Below are positions 17,170 to 25,240 of a stretch of DNA of 64,000 nt, piece after piece. Every line of letters begins with the position of its first letter. Positions within the stretch are counted from its first letter, which is position 1. The position numbers and the translations under genes were made by a program. The stretch is from Caldinitratiruptor microaerophilus (lineage in GTDB: Bacteria; Bacillota; Sulfobacillia; Symbiobacteriales; ZC4RG38): NCBI RefSeq assembly GCF_025999835.1, contig NZ_AP025628.1, positions 806,001 through 870,000 of the forward strand, read 5' to 3'. The notes under the pieces were generated by a model. It made no database searches. It was not told where the DNA came from and saw only the letters and a list, made by a program, of their open reading frames with translations.

Positions 17170-17187
17170 CGCGGGGAGGACCCCGCG
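17170..17187. terminator. possible bidirectional hairpin between convergent genes
   Basis: CGCGGGG and CCCCGCG form a 7-bp stem with a 4-base loop in the 55-bp gap between the convergent glycosyltransferase-fusion and repeat-protein genes. No T-run follows on either strand, so its role as a terminator is weakly supported. Confidence 0.35.
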
Positions 17188-17194
17188 GCCGGCG

Positions 17195-17947
17195 TCAGAC
17201 GTGGGCCTGCAGGAAGATGCTCAGGGACGTGGTGAGGGCGGCCGTCTGCGACGCGTACTGGATCTTCGCGTACTTGACGAACTTGTAGGGCACGAAGAAG
17301 AACTGCGTGGTCGGCGCCAGGGTGATGGTGCCGGTGGTGTCGGTGTCGAACAGCACGCTGTCCGCGCTGAGCTGCAGGCGGACCAGCGCGCTGTTCGACG
17401 TTCCGGCGTTCCTCGCCGCGAACGTCACGGTCGAGAACTCGAGGACGTCGACCACGACGGCGTCCTTGAAGGTCGTGTCGCCGGTGTCTGCCACGTTGGT
17501 CAGGGAGTCGGCCGTCCGCCGGTCCTCTAGCGTGACCGCGGCCAGTAGGCTGGCGGCCGTCGGGTTCGAGACCTGCACCTGGAGGCTGGCGGGGGTGGGG
17601 TTGGAGACCTGGGCCAGGAGGCTGGCCGGCGTGGGGTTGGAGACCTGGGCGAGGAGGCTGGCCGGCGTGGGGTTGGAGACCTGGGCGAGGAGACTGGCGG
17701 CGGTGGGGTTGGAGACCTGGGCGAGGAGGCTGGCGGCCGTGGGGTTGGAGACCTGGGCGAGGAGACTGGCGGCGGTGGGGTTGGAGACCTGGGCGAGGAG
17801 GCTGGCGGCCGTGGGGTTGGAGACCTGGGCGAGGAGGCTGGCGGGGGTGGGGTTGGAGACCTGGGCCAGGAGGCTGGCAGCCGTGGGGTTGGAGACCTGG
17901 GCCAGCAGCGCGGAGGCCTGGTCGTTGAACACCTTGAAGTTCGGCAT
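17195..17947 (-). CDS. 12-residue-repeat protein with DUF6385-type C-terminal domain
   Basis: This is a 250-residue protein. A 13-residue head (MPNFKVFNDQASA) leads into ten repeats of LLAQVSNPT[A/P]AS, then a spacer and a C-terminal domain of about 100 residues that matches the end of the 13828-14673 protein. The repeat has one Asn, one Thr and a Ser in every unit, a regular ladder well suited to O-glycosylation or to a beta-solenoid. There is no signal peptide or membrane segment. The ATG at 17947 follows GGAGGGGG. It is flanked by seven glycan-enzyme genes, so I infer it is an acceptor or scaffold for them, perhaps on the spore surface. The function is not demonstrated. Confidence 0.75.
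   Translation of the reverse strand: MPNFKVFNDQASALLAQVSNPTAASLLAQVSNPTPASLLAQVSNPTAASLLAQVSNPTAASLLAQVSNPTAASLLAQVSNPTAASLLAQVSNPTPASLLAQVSNPTPASLLAQVSNPTPASLQVQVSNPTAASLLAAVTLEDRRTADSLTNVADTGDTTFKDAVVVDVLEFSTVTFAARNAGTSNSALVRLQLSADSVLFDTDTTGTITLAPTTQFFFVPYKFVKYAKIQYASQTAALTTSLSIFLQAHV
17549..17908 (-). repeat. ten tandem 36-bp units (12-aa repeats)
   Basis: Ten contiguous in-frame 36-bp units encode LLAQVSNPT[A/P]AS. The units are nearly identical at DNA level, differing mainly in the Ala/Pro codon (GCC/GCG against CCC/CCG) and in one degenerate last unit (LQVQVSNPTAAS). Near identity indicates recent expansion or ongoing homogenisation, so copy number is likely to vary between strains. 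Confidence 0.97.
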
Positions 17948-17975
17948 GGGCGTTCCCCCTCCGGGATCTCGCCAC

Positions 17976-18094
17976 CAGGTTATGTTCGGTCGACCCGAGA
18001 TGACATAACAGCCGGCCCGGGCCATCCGCCCGGGTCGCTCTCGTGCTGGCCCCGGGGACTCCGGGCGCAATCCCTGCCGACTTGTCATAACCTT
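17976..18094. promoter_or_regulatory. divergent CATAACCT boxes (sigma-K -10-like)
   Basis: The 183-bp gap between the repeat-protein gene (-) and the first glycosyltransferase-TPR gene (+) has two CATAACCT boxes facing outward: 17976-17984 on the minus strand, 29 bp before the ATG, and 18086-18094 on the plus strand, 36 bp before the TTG start. Both fit CATAnnnT, close to the Bacillus sigma-K -10 (CATAnnnTA). Convincing -35 elements are not visible. Co-regulation of the two genes is inferred. Confidence 0.4.
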
Positions 18095-18130
18095 GGCATG
18101 GAGTTTCCGCCGCGCGGAGGTGATGATGCC

Positions 18131-20176
18131 TTGGCGGGTGCGCGCGCCCGGATCAGCCTCTGCGTGCTCGCCAGTGACGCCGCCGGGCTTTCCCGCTGCC
18201 TCCGCAGCGCGGCAGCGCTCGTCGACGAGGTCGTGGTACTGGCCGGGAACGGTTCCAGGGCGATCCGGCAACTTGTCGGCGCCTACGGGGGCCGGCTCGT
18301 GTCCGGCACCTGGGCGGACGACTTCTCGGCCGCACGGAACCGGTTGCTCGACCATGCGCACGGGGACTGGGTGCTCTTCCTGGACGACGACGAAGAGCTG
18401 CACGAGCCCGAACCGTCCACGCTGGCGGGCTTGCTCACGGAGACGGCCAGGGGGTACTACGTCCCTGTCCTGAGCCCCCTGGGTGATGGGGCCGAGGCAG
18501 AGCTCGAGCACCAGCTACGGCTTTTCCGGCGCAGTCCTGAGCACCGTTACGTGGGCATCTGCTGCGAGGAACTGACCGGGGACTGGTCGCCGGCCAGCCC
18601 GGGGGTGCACGTGGCGCCCCTGCTGGTCTGGCACCATGGTTACGTAGGAAACGGACTCGTCTCTCGCACCCGGCGGAAAGTGCAGTTGCTCGAGGCACAG
18701 GCGGGCCAGCCCGATGGCCACCGGAGCCTGTGCCTGGGACGTGAGTGGGCACGTCTGGGTCGGTACGCGGAGGCAGCCGGCCATCTCCGCCGTGCGGTCG
18801 AGTTGCTCGACGTACAGAGCCGGAACTGGGCACGGGCCTGCCGGGAACTCGCCTCGGCCCTCGTGGAGCAAGGGCTCTACGACGAGGCGCTCGCGCTGCT
18901 GGAACGGGGGGTGGAGAGGCACCCGCTGGCCAGCGACCTCTGGTTCCTGCTCGGGAGTGCGGCCGCGCGGCTGGGACGCCACAACCTGGCGATGGCCGCG
19001 TTCGGCCGTTGCCTCCAGCTGGGACAGGGCAGCTGGTTCTACGACCCCTCCCCGGGAGTCGGCGACTACAAGGCGGCGCACGCGCTCGGGCTGGTCCACG
19101 AGTGCCTGGGGCAGACCGATCGGAGCCTGGACCTCTACCGGACGGCCATGAGAGCGGGCTCTGGTTTCACCGAGCCCCTCTACCGCATAGCGACGATCCT
19201 GGGGACCGATCCGCGGAGAAACGCCCTGGCTCCAGCCCTCCTGCGCACCCTGGGAAAGACGTGGCGGACCGCTACGTCCGAGGACCTGCGTCTCGTGGCG
19301 GACGTGCTCGGCACGCAGGGTCGCTGGCGCGAGGCGGTCGAGTGCCTGGAGCGGTCCCTGGCGGCGATCACCGGGGCCGAAGGGGCGCTATTGCGGGGCA
19401 TCTGCCTCGCCATGCTCGGCCGCGTGGACGAGGCAACCGCGGCCCTGACCCAGGTTCCGCCCGGCTCGCCCCTCCGGGGCAAAGCGCTGCTCCGCCTCCT
19501 CGCCTTGGACTGGATCCGTGGCGACTGGGCGCGGGCCGAAGCGACCCGCCGGGAGCTGGGCGAGGCGGGGGTCACGGAGCCGGTCCAGAAGGCGGCGGAG
19601 CTGGCCCACCGGCTGCTGGAACGCGGTGCGGTGTGGGGTACCCTGGGGATCGATCCGGATGCGTCCGCGGCGATGGGCAACGCACTCCTTCTCTGGATCG
19701 AGGTCCTGCTGGCGGCAGGTCGGGTGTCGGAGGCAGAACGCCTCGGGGCGCTGATCGGCGCCCTGGCCTGGCCCCCGGGTCCTGCCAGGCTGGCCGTGGT
19801 CGCGGCCCGCTGGGGCCACCCGGAAGTCGTGCGCCCCTTCGAGCAGCGTCTGCGCGCCGCTGCCGTCCCGGAGGCGGCCGAGGCCTGCCTGGCGCTTGCT
19901 CGCGCCCACCGGCGGTCCGGGCGGCGAGGGGCGGCAGCCTGGTATCTCGCCAGCATCCGCGGGGGCTCGCCGCTCGTCGCGCCGTATGTCGAACTTGCGA
20001 ATCTGCTCCGGACGGCGGCGCGGGCGGTCGCCCGCGCGCGCTCGGCCGGGTCCTGCGCCACGGCGGCCGCCGTCCGGAGGGGTTCCCGCCGCGCTCCGAG
20101 ACAGCCGGCCGGACACGGGGGTGAGGAGCATGGCCGGAAGCCGGCCCGAGATCAGCCTCTGCATGATCGTCCGTGA
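18131..20176 (+). CDS. divergent GT2-TPR glycosyltransferase paralogue 1
   Basis: This is a 681-residue protein. The N-terminal 200 residues match the GT2 domain of the four following genes (SLCVLASD, FSAARNRLLDHA, VLFLDDDEELH, LRLFRRSPEHRYVG). The rest is rich in TPR-like helix pairs. The strand that ends in VVVDTGS in its paralogues reads VVVLAGNGS here, so the nucleotide-binding Asp is missing, although the DXD-like DDD (85-87) is kept. It may be inactive, regulatory or altered in donor choice. TTG 18131 is chosen because GGAGGTGA lies 7 bp upstream; the ATG 18098 frame has no ribosome-binding site. Its last 47 bp overlap the next gene. Confidence 0.8.
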   Translation: MAGARARISLCVLASDAAGLSRCLRSAAALVDEVVVLAGNGSRAIRQLVGAYGGRLVSGTWADDFSAARNRLLDHAHGDWVLFLDDDEELHEPEPSTLAGLLTETARGYYVPVLSPLGDGAEAELEHQLRLFRRSPEHRYVGICCEELTGDWSPASPGVHVAPLLVWHHGYVGNGLVSRTRRKVQLLEAQAGQPDGHRSLCLGREWARLGRYAEAAGHLRRAVELLDVQSRNWARACRELASALVEQGLYDEALALLERGVERHPLASDLWFLLGSAAARLGRHNLAMAAFGRCLQLGQGSWFYDPSPGVGDYKAAHALGLVHECLGQTDRSLDLYRTAMRAGSGFTEPLYRIATILGTDPRRNALAPALLRTLGKTWRTATSEDLRLVADVLGTQGRWREAVECLERSLAAITGAEGALLRGICLAMLGRVDEATAALTQVPPGSPLRGKALLRLLALDWIRGDWARAEATRRELGEAGVTEPVQKAAELAHRLLERGAVWGTLGIDPDASAAMGNALLLWIEVLLAAGRVSEAERLGALIGALAWPPGPARLAVVAARWGHPEVVRPFEQRLRAAAVPEAAEACLALARAHRRSGRRGAAAWYLASIRGGSPLVAPYVELANLLRTAARAVARARSAGSCATAAAVRRGSRRAPRQPAGHGGEEHGRKPARDQPLHDRP

Positions 20177-21770
20177 CGAGGCCGAATGCCTGCCGCGCTG
20201 CCTGGAGAGCGTTCAGGGCGTGGCGGACGAGATCGTCGTGGTAGATACCGGGTCGGTCGATGACACGGTCGAGATCGCTCGCCGGAGCGGCGCCCGGGTG
20301 GAGCACTTCCCGTGGAACGGTGACTTCGCTTCTGCTCGGAACCGGAGCCTCGACCTGGCCACCGGCGAGTGGATCCTCGTCCTGGACGCGGACGAAGAGC
20401 TGCACCCCGACGACCGCCACGGCATCCGATCCCTTGTGCGCCAGACCGGTGCCGAGGGGTTTCTCGTCCGCATCGTCAACCGGCTCGACAGCGCGGTTCC
20501 GTGGGCGGAGGAAACGAGCGTCAACGTCCGCCTGTTCCGTAACCGCCCCGAGTACCGGTTCACGGGCATCCTGCACGAGCAGATCGCAGAGAACATCGTG
20601 CGGGCGCGCCCGGGTGCCCGGCTCGAGCCCTGCGCCCTGCGGATCCTGCACTACGGGTACCAGCAGGAGGTGGTGGCCCGCAAGGAGAAGCGCCTGCGCA
20701 ACCTCGCCCTGGCGAGGGAGGCAGTGACCCGGGCGCCGGAGGACGCCTTCCTCCGCTTCAACCTCGGCGTCGAGTACCTGCGGCTGGAACGGTACGAAGA
20801 CGCCCTGGCCGAACTGGAGGCGGCCTGGCGGCTACACGCCCGGGGAGCCCTGTGGGCTTCCAAGCTCGTCAAGAGCCTCCTCGTGTGCCTGCTGCGGCTC
20901 GGCAGGCACCAGGACGTCCTGGCGCGGGCGGAGGCGAGCCAGGCCGAGTTCCCGGACTTCACCGACCTCGTCTTCCTGCGCGGGGTAGCCCTCTTCGAGC
21001 TGAAGCGTCACGCCGAGGCGGTCGGCGTGTTCCACCAGTGCCTGGCCATGGGTCCGGCCCCGTGTCCGCCGTATTCGGGGGTGGAGCCCGCACTGGGCGG
21101 GTGCAAGACGCACCTCGCGCTGGGGATGGTGTACGAGGCCATGGGGCGGCTCCCCGACGCGGTCCGGCACTACCACCAGGCGGCGGTGCTCGGGGGTGGA
21201 TGGCACGAGCCGCTCGGGCGGCTCGCCGCGCTTCTCATCCCCCGCGAGGACCTGGCGGCGGTCCGCGGATACCTGGAGCCGTTCTTCGATCTCGGGCAGC
21301 CCTCCCAGCGGGTGGCGCTGGCGAACCTCTTCTTCACCCATGGCCGTTACGACGTGGCGTTGCAGTACCTGGGGCCGCCCGACCCGGAAGACGGCGGTGC
21401 CGGCGGAGCCGCCGCCCTTCTCCGGGGCCGCTGCCTGGCGAAGGTGGGGCAGTACGAGGAAGCGCTGGCCGCGTTCCGGTCCGTTCCCCCCGAGAGCCCC
21501 TTGCACCGTGAAGCCCTCGTCCACACGGCATTCTGCTGCTGGTGCCTGGACCGGCCACGGGCCGCCCGGGCCGCCGTCCGAAAGCTCGGCGGGCGGGACG
21601 AGGACTACCTGGCGGTCGCCCGGCTGTTCTACTCCGAGGCGGAGGAAATCCTGTCGGAGGGCCTGCGGCGGTTCCCCGAGTCGACGCTCCTGCAAGAGAC
21701 CCTCGTGGCGCTGCGCGAGGAGATCGCCGACCTGGAGCGTCCGGCGCGACCGGCGTCCGGGGACGATTGA
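20130..21770 (+). CDS. GT2-TPR glycosyltransferase paralogue 2
   Basis: This is a 546-residue protein. Residues 7-200 form a GT-A domain with ISLCMIVRDEAECLPRCL, VVVDTGSVDDT (nucleotide binding), FASARNRSLDLATGEW and LDADEEL with the DXD motif at 86-88. ILHEQI and the HYGY motif follow before a long TPR array, where FNLGVEYLRLERYEDALAEL is a clear unit. This architecture resembles SunS-like and other peptide or protein glycosyltransferases, in which TPRs may grip the acceptor polypeptide. ATG 20130 sits after GGGGGTGAGGAG inside the end of paralogue 1. All catalytic motifs are intact. Confidence 0.88.
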   Translation: MAGSRPEISLCMIVRDEAECLPRCLESVQGVADEIVVVDTGSVDDTVEIARRSGARVEHFPWNGDFASARNRSLDLATGEWILVLDADEELHPDDRHGIRSLVRQTGAEGFLVRIVNRLDSAVPWAEETSVNVRLFRNRPEYRFTGILHEQIAENIVRARPGARLEPCALRILHYGYQQEVVARKEKRLRNLALAREAVTRAPEDAFLRFNLGVEYLRLERYEDALAELEAAWRLHARGALWASKLVKSLLVCLLRLGRHQDVLARAEASQAEFPDFTDLVFLRGVALFELKRHAEAVGVFHQCLAMGPAPCPPYSGVEPALGGCKTHLALGMVYEAMGRLPDAVRHYHQAAVLGGGWHEPLGRLAALLIPREDLAAVRGYLEPFFDLGQPSQRVALANLFFTHGRYDVALQYLGPPDPEDGGAGGAAALLRGRCLAKVGQYEEALAAFRSVPPESPLHREALVHTAFCCWCLDRPRAARAAVRKLGGRDEDYLAVARLFYSEAEEILSEGLRRFPESTLLQETLVALREEIADLERPARPASGDD

Positions 21771-21771
21771 G

Positions 21772-23823
21772 ATGCCGCCGCGCGTGTCGCTCTGCATGAT
21801 CGTACGGGACGAGGCCGAGGCACTCGCCCGGTGCCTGCGGAGTGCCCAGGGCGCCTACGACGAACTGGTCGTCGTGGATACCGGGTCCGTCGACGACAGC
21901 CCCGCCGTCGCGCGCCGGTTCGGTGCCCGGGTGCTCCGCTTCCCCTGGTGCGATGACTTCGCCGCAGCGCGCAATCACGGCCTGGAGCGGGCCCGGGGTG
22001 ACTGGCTGCTGTGGCTGGACGCCGACGACGAGCTGCCGCCGGGAACGGCCGGCCGCCTGCGCGAGCTGGTCGCGGAGGGCGGCCCGGAGGGCTATTTCTT
22101 CCCGACCGTCAGCTTCCTGGGCGGCGGGCTCAGCGACCGTTCCGTCACGTGCCTTCACCTGCGCCTCTTCCGCAACCGGCCGCACCACCGGTTCCGCGGA
22201 GCCATCCACGAGCAGGTCACCTGCGATCCCGGGTCCTGCGCCGTCCGTCAGGACATCCGGGTCCTGCACCACGGTTACCGGCAGCACCCGGAGCGGCTGC
22301 GGGCGAAGGCGGAGCGCAACCGCCGGATCCTGCTCCAGCAGCTGCGCCGCTACCCGGGCAGCCCGTGGTACCTGTACCACCTCGGCACGGAATACCTGCG
22401 CCTCGGGCACCCGGATCGGGCCATCACCTGTTACCGGGAGGCCCGCAAGAGGGCCCTCCGGGAGGGTCTGGTCCTGCCCGAGCTGTGGAAGAAGCTCGCC
22501 GCCGTCCTGTCGGAGCACGGCGATCCGGGTGAGGCGGAGGAGATCGTCGCCGAAGGACTGGGCCTCTTTCCGGAGTACACGGACCTCGAGTTCGTCGCCG
22601 GAACCGTCGCCCACCGCCAGGGGCGCCTCGGCGACGCCCTCAGGCACTTCCGCCGGTGTCTGGCGATGGGCGACGCCCCGGTCACCTTTCCCAGGGAGGA
22701 CGGCCTGGGCGGGTGCCGTGCCCTCCATGCCGCCGGGCTGGTCCACTTCGACCTGGGGAACTACCCGGCGGCCTTCGAACTCGCCCTCGCCGCGCTGGCC
22801 CGTGGCCCCGCTGACACGGAGACCCTCGGTCTCGCCGTGGAGGCCCTCTCCAGCCATCTGGACGGGCGCGAGCTCGTACGGCGGCTGGAGACCCGCCTGG
22901 AGGTCACCCCGGAAGTGGCCTGGCTGCTGGTACAGCTCCTCGCGCGAGTGGGCGCGTACCGGGCGGCCCTCTACTTCCTCCCGCGCAGCACTCCGGCCGC
23001 GCCGGCCGCGGCCCGGGCCCTCCTCGCCGGAATCTGCCATCTGGGTGCGGGAGAGCCCTCGCGCAGCGAGACGTCCTTCCTGGAGGCCCGCGAGGCGGGC
23101 GCACCGGCGGAGGAGGTGAACCGCTACCTGGCCCTCGTGCACGGGTGCGCCGGCCGGCGGGACCCGGCTGGGTGGCAGGCACTGGCGCCCTCCCCTCAGG
23201 CGAGGCTGGAGCTCGCCGAGAAGCTGCTCGAACTTGGCCGTGCCCGCACCGGTCTCCGCATCTTGCGGGAGGTGGTGGCAGGGGGGGAGGTCAGCCTGCG
23301 TCTGGAGGCCGGGAAGGCGTGTCTCCGGCGCGGGCGGTACCGGGAAGCGTGCCGGCTCCTGCTCGGCGTTCCGTCACCACGGCCGGACGAGGTGCGCGTG
23401 GACCTCTCCCTGGCTGCCGCTGGGGCAGGCAGGGTCGCGTTCGCCCGACGCCTCCTCGCTGAGACGGATCCGCGCCGGTGCAGGTTCGAGACCGTCTGTG
23501 CCCTCGCCTGGTCGCTCCTGACGGCCGCCCGGGCAGTGCTGGGGGCGGCCCCCGCCACGGCCGCACGGTGTCGGGACAGGAAGGCGCGGCTCGACCGGCT
23601 TCCGATCTGGCGCTGGTCCGTCTTGCGGCCGGTCGGCGGGAAGCGGCCGTGGCGGGTGCGGAAGGGGAACCCGCGCCGGGGCCGGGGCGGGCGGCAGGGG
23701 GGTGCGGTGGATGACGGGCGCCTCGGAGACGGCCAGGCGGCCGCGGCTATCGCTTTGCATGATCGTCCGCGACGAGGAGGCAAATCTCCCAAGATGCTTG
23801 AAGAGCGTGGAAGGGGTGTATGA
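21772..23823 (+). CDS. GT2-TPR glycosyltransferase paralogue 3
   Basis: This 683-residue protein is the longest of the set. The GT2 domain has VSLCMIVRDEAEALARCL, VVVDTGSVDDS, FAAARNHGLERARGDW and the LDADDE DXD at 83-85, then GAIHEQV and HHGYRQ. TPR-like units follow (YHLGTEYLRLGHPDRAITCY; GLVHFDLGNYPAAFELAL). Compared with paralogues 2 and 4 it has about 150 more TPR residues and a basic, low-complexity tail. The ATG at 21772 starts 1 bp after the preceding stop. The last 113 bp overlap the next gene, so the tail is partly shaped by that gene's coding sequence. Confidence 0.88.
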   Translation: MPPRVSLCMIVRDEAEALARCLRSAQGAYDELVVVDTGSVDDSPAVARRFGARVLRFPWCDDFAAARNHGLERARGDWLLWLDADDELPPGTAGRLRELVAEGGPEGYFFPTVSFLGGGLSDRSVTCLHLRLFRNRPHHRFRGAIHEQVTCDPGSCAVRQDIRVLHHGYRQHPERLRAKAERNRRILLQQLRRYPGSPWYLYHLGTEYLRLGHPDRAITCYREARKRALREGLVLPELWKKLAAVLSEHGDPGEAEEIVAEGLGLFPEYTDLEFVAGTVAHRQGRLGDALRHFRRCLAMGDAPVTFPREDGLGGCRALHAAGLVHFDLGNYPAAFELALAALARGPADTETLGLAVEALSSHLDGRELVRRLETRLEVTPEVAWLLVQLLARVGAYRAALYFLPRSTPAAPAAARALLAGICHLGAGEPSRSETSFLEAREAGAPAEEVNRYLALVHGCAGRRDPAGWQALAPSPQARLELAEKLLELGRARTGLRILREVVAGGEVSLRLEAGKACLRRGRYREACRLLLGVPSPRPDEVRVDLSLAAAGAGRVAFARRLLAETDPRRCRFETVCALAWSLLTAARAVLGAAPATAARCRDRKARLDRLPIWRWSVLRPVGGKRPWRVRKGNPRRGRGGRQGGAVDDGRLGDGQAAAAIALHDRPRRGGKSPKMLEERGRGV

Positions 23824-25240
23824 CGACCTGGTGATCGTCGACACGGGCTCGCGGGACCGGACCGTGGAGGCCGCGCGGGCCTGCGGGGCCCGGGTGCTGT
23901 CCTTTCCGTGGCGGGACGACTTCAGCGCAGCGCGCAACCACGCCCTCGACCACGCGACCGGCGAGTGGGTTCTGTGGCTCGACGCCGACGACGAGGTCGT
24001 GCCGGAGGACCGCGGAAAGATCCGCCCCCTCCTGGCGGACCCGGCGTGCGCAGGGTACTTCTTCTACACGCTCAGCCTCGTTCATCCAGGGGTCCCCTCC
24101 GTTCACGTCCGGAACGTGCATCTGCGGCTGTTCCGGCGCACCGCGGAACACCGGTTCGTCGGAGCCATCCACGAGTACGTGACGACGGGGGCCGGGCGCT
24201 ACGGCACGGCCGGCGTCCGGATCCTCCATCACGGCTATCTTCCGGGTGAACTCGCCGCGAAGGACAAGACGGGCCGGAACCTCCGGATCCTCAGGCGTCT
24301 GGTCGAGGACGAGCCGGGGAACGCTCTCTGGCACTACTACCTGGGATGTGAACTGTGCCGCGCCGGGGACTGGACGGGTGCCGCGGCGAGCTTCGGGCGC
24401 GCCAGGGAAGTGCTGGGAGAGTCGGCCGGCTGGGCGCCGGACCTGTGGCGCCGGTCGGCGATCTGCCGAATGCACCTGGGCCAGCACCGCGAGGCACTGG
24501 CCGAGCTCCAGGAGGGCATCGCCCGCCACCCCGACTACACGGACCTGCACTTCCTCCTCGGGCTTCTGTGGCATCGCCTCGCGCGCTACGGAGACGCGCT
24601 GGCGGCCCTCCGCCGTGCCCTGGAGATGGGCGAGCCCCCTCCCTGGTACACGCACGACCACGGGACAGGCGGGTTCCGGGCGCTGACGGCACTCGCTCAG
24701 GTGCACTACGATCTGGGCAACTACCCCGAGGCGGCGCACGCCTGCCTCGAGGCGCTCCGGCGCCAGCCGGACTACCCGGGCCCCTTGCCCGTCCTGGTAG
24801 GCGCCCTGTGGGCCATGCACCCGCCCCGGAAGGCCAGTGCCCTGCTCGCTGCCTTCGTGAGAGATCTGCGACTGGCCCCCGCCCCGCGAGTCGCCCTCTG
24901 CACACGCGTGGCGGCCGCCCTCCACGAGGTGGGCGCGCATGCCGCCTGCCTGGAGTGGCTCGGTGCTCACCCGCGCCGGAGCCGACACGACGGTGCCGGC
25001 CCGCCGGAGGCCGTGGCTCTTCGGGCTCGCGCGCTGGCGGCACTGGGTCGCTCCCTCGTCCGGCCCCGCACACCGCCGCCGGCTCCCGGTCTGCCCGCGG
25101 CCCTGGTCCGCCGGGCCGGGCGCCTGCGCGCGGCAGCCCTGGCCGTCCTCGACCGGTCCGGATCTCCCGTCCTGCGGGCGCTCGCCCGGGCGGCCGGACG
25201 TAGGCGCCCTGGTCCCCTGCGGGTCTGGTCGGGAGGATGA
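23711..25240 (+). CDS. GT2-TPR glycosyltransferase paralogue 4
   Basis: This is a 509-residue protein with the same plan: LSLCMIVRDEEANLPRCL, VIVDTGSRDRT, FSAARNHALDHATGEW, LDADDEV (DXD 91-93), GAIHEYV, HHGY, then TPR-like repeats (YYLGCELCRAGDWTGAAASF) and an Arg/Ala/Pro-rich tail. ATG 23711 is preferred over GTG 23702 because the GGCAGGGGGG stretch ends about 10 bp before it. The ATGA overlap with the next gene shows tight coupling. Confidence 0.88.
   Translation: MTGASETARRPRLSLCMIVRDEEANLPRCLKSVEGVYDDLVIVDTGSRDRTVEAARACGARVLSFPWRDDFSAARNHALDHATGEWVLWLDADDEVVPEDRGKIRPLLADPACAGYFFYTLSLVHPGVPSVHVRNVHLRLFRRTAEHRFVGAIHEYVTTGAGRYGTAGVRILHHGYLPGELAAKDKTGRNLRILRRLVEDEPGNALWHYYLGCELCRAGDWTGAAASFGRAREVLGESAGWAPDLWRRSAICRMHLGQHREALAELQEGIARHPDYTDLHFLLGLLWHRLARYGDALAALRRALEMGEPPPWYTHDHGTGGFRALTALAQVHYDLGNYPEAAHACLEALRRQPDYPGPLPVLVGALWAMHPPRKASALLAAFVRDLRLAPAPRVALCTRVAAALHEVGAHAACLEWLGAHPRRSRHDGAGPPEAVALRARALAALGRSLVRPRTPPPAPGLPAALVRRAGRLRAAALAVLDRSGSPVLRALARAAGRRRPGPLRVWSGG

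Noticed and set aside
17549-17908. Regular 36-bp repeats that could suggest a CRISPR array
   Set aside because: The units are contiguous without spacers, keep a reading frame and encode a 12-residue peptide repeat; no cas genes are nearby.
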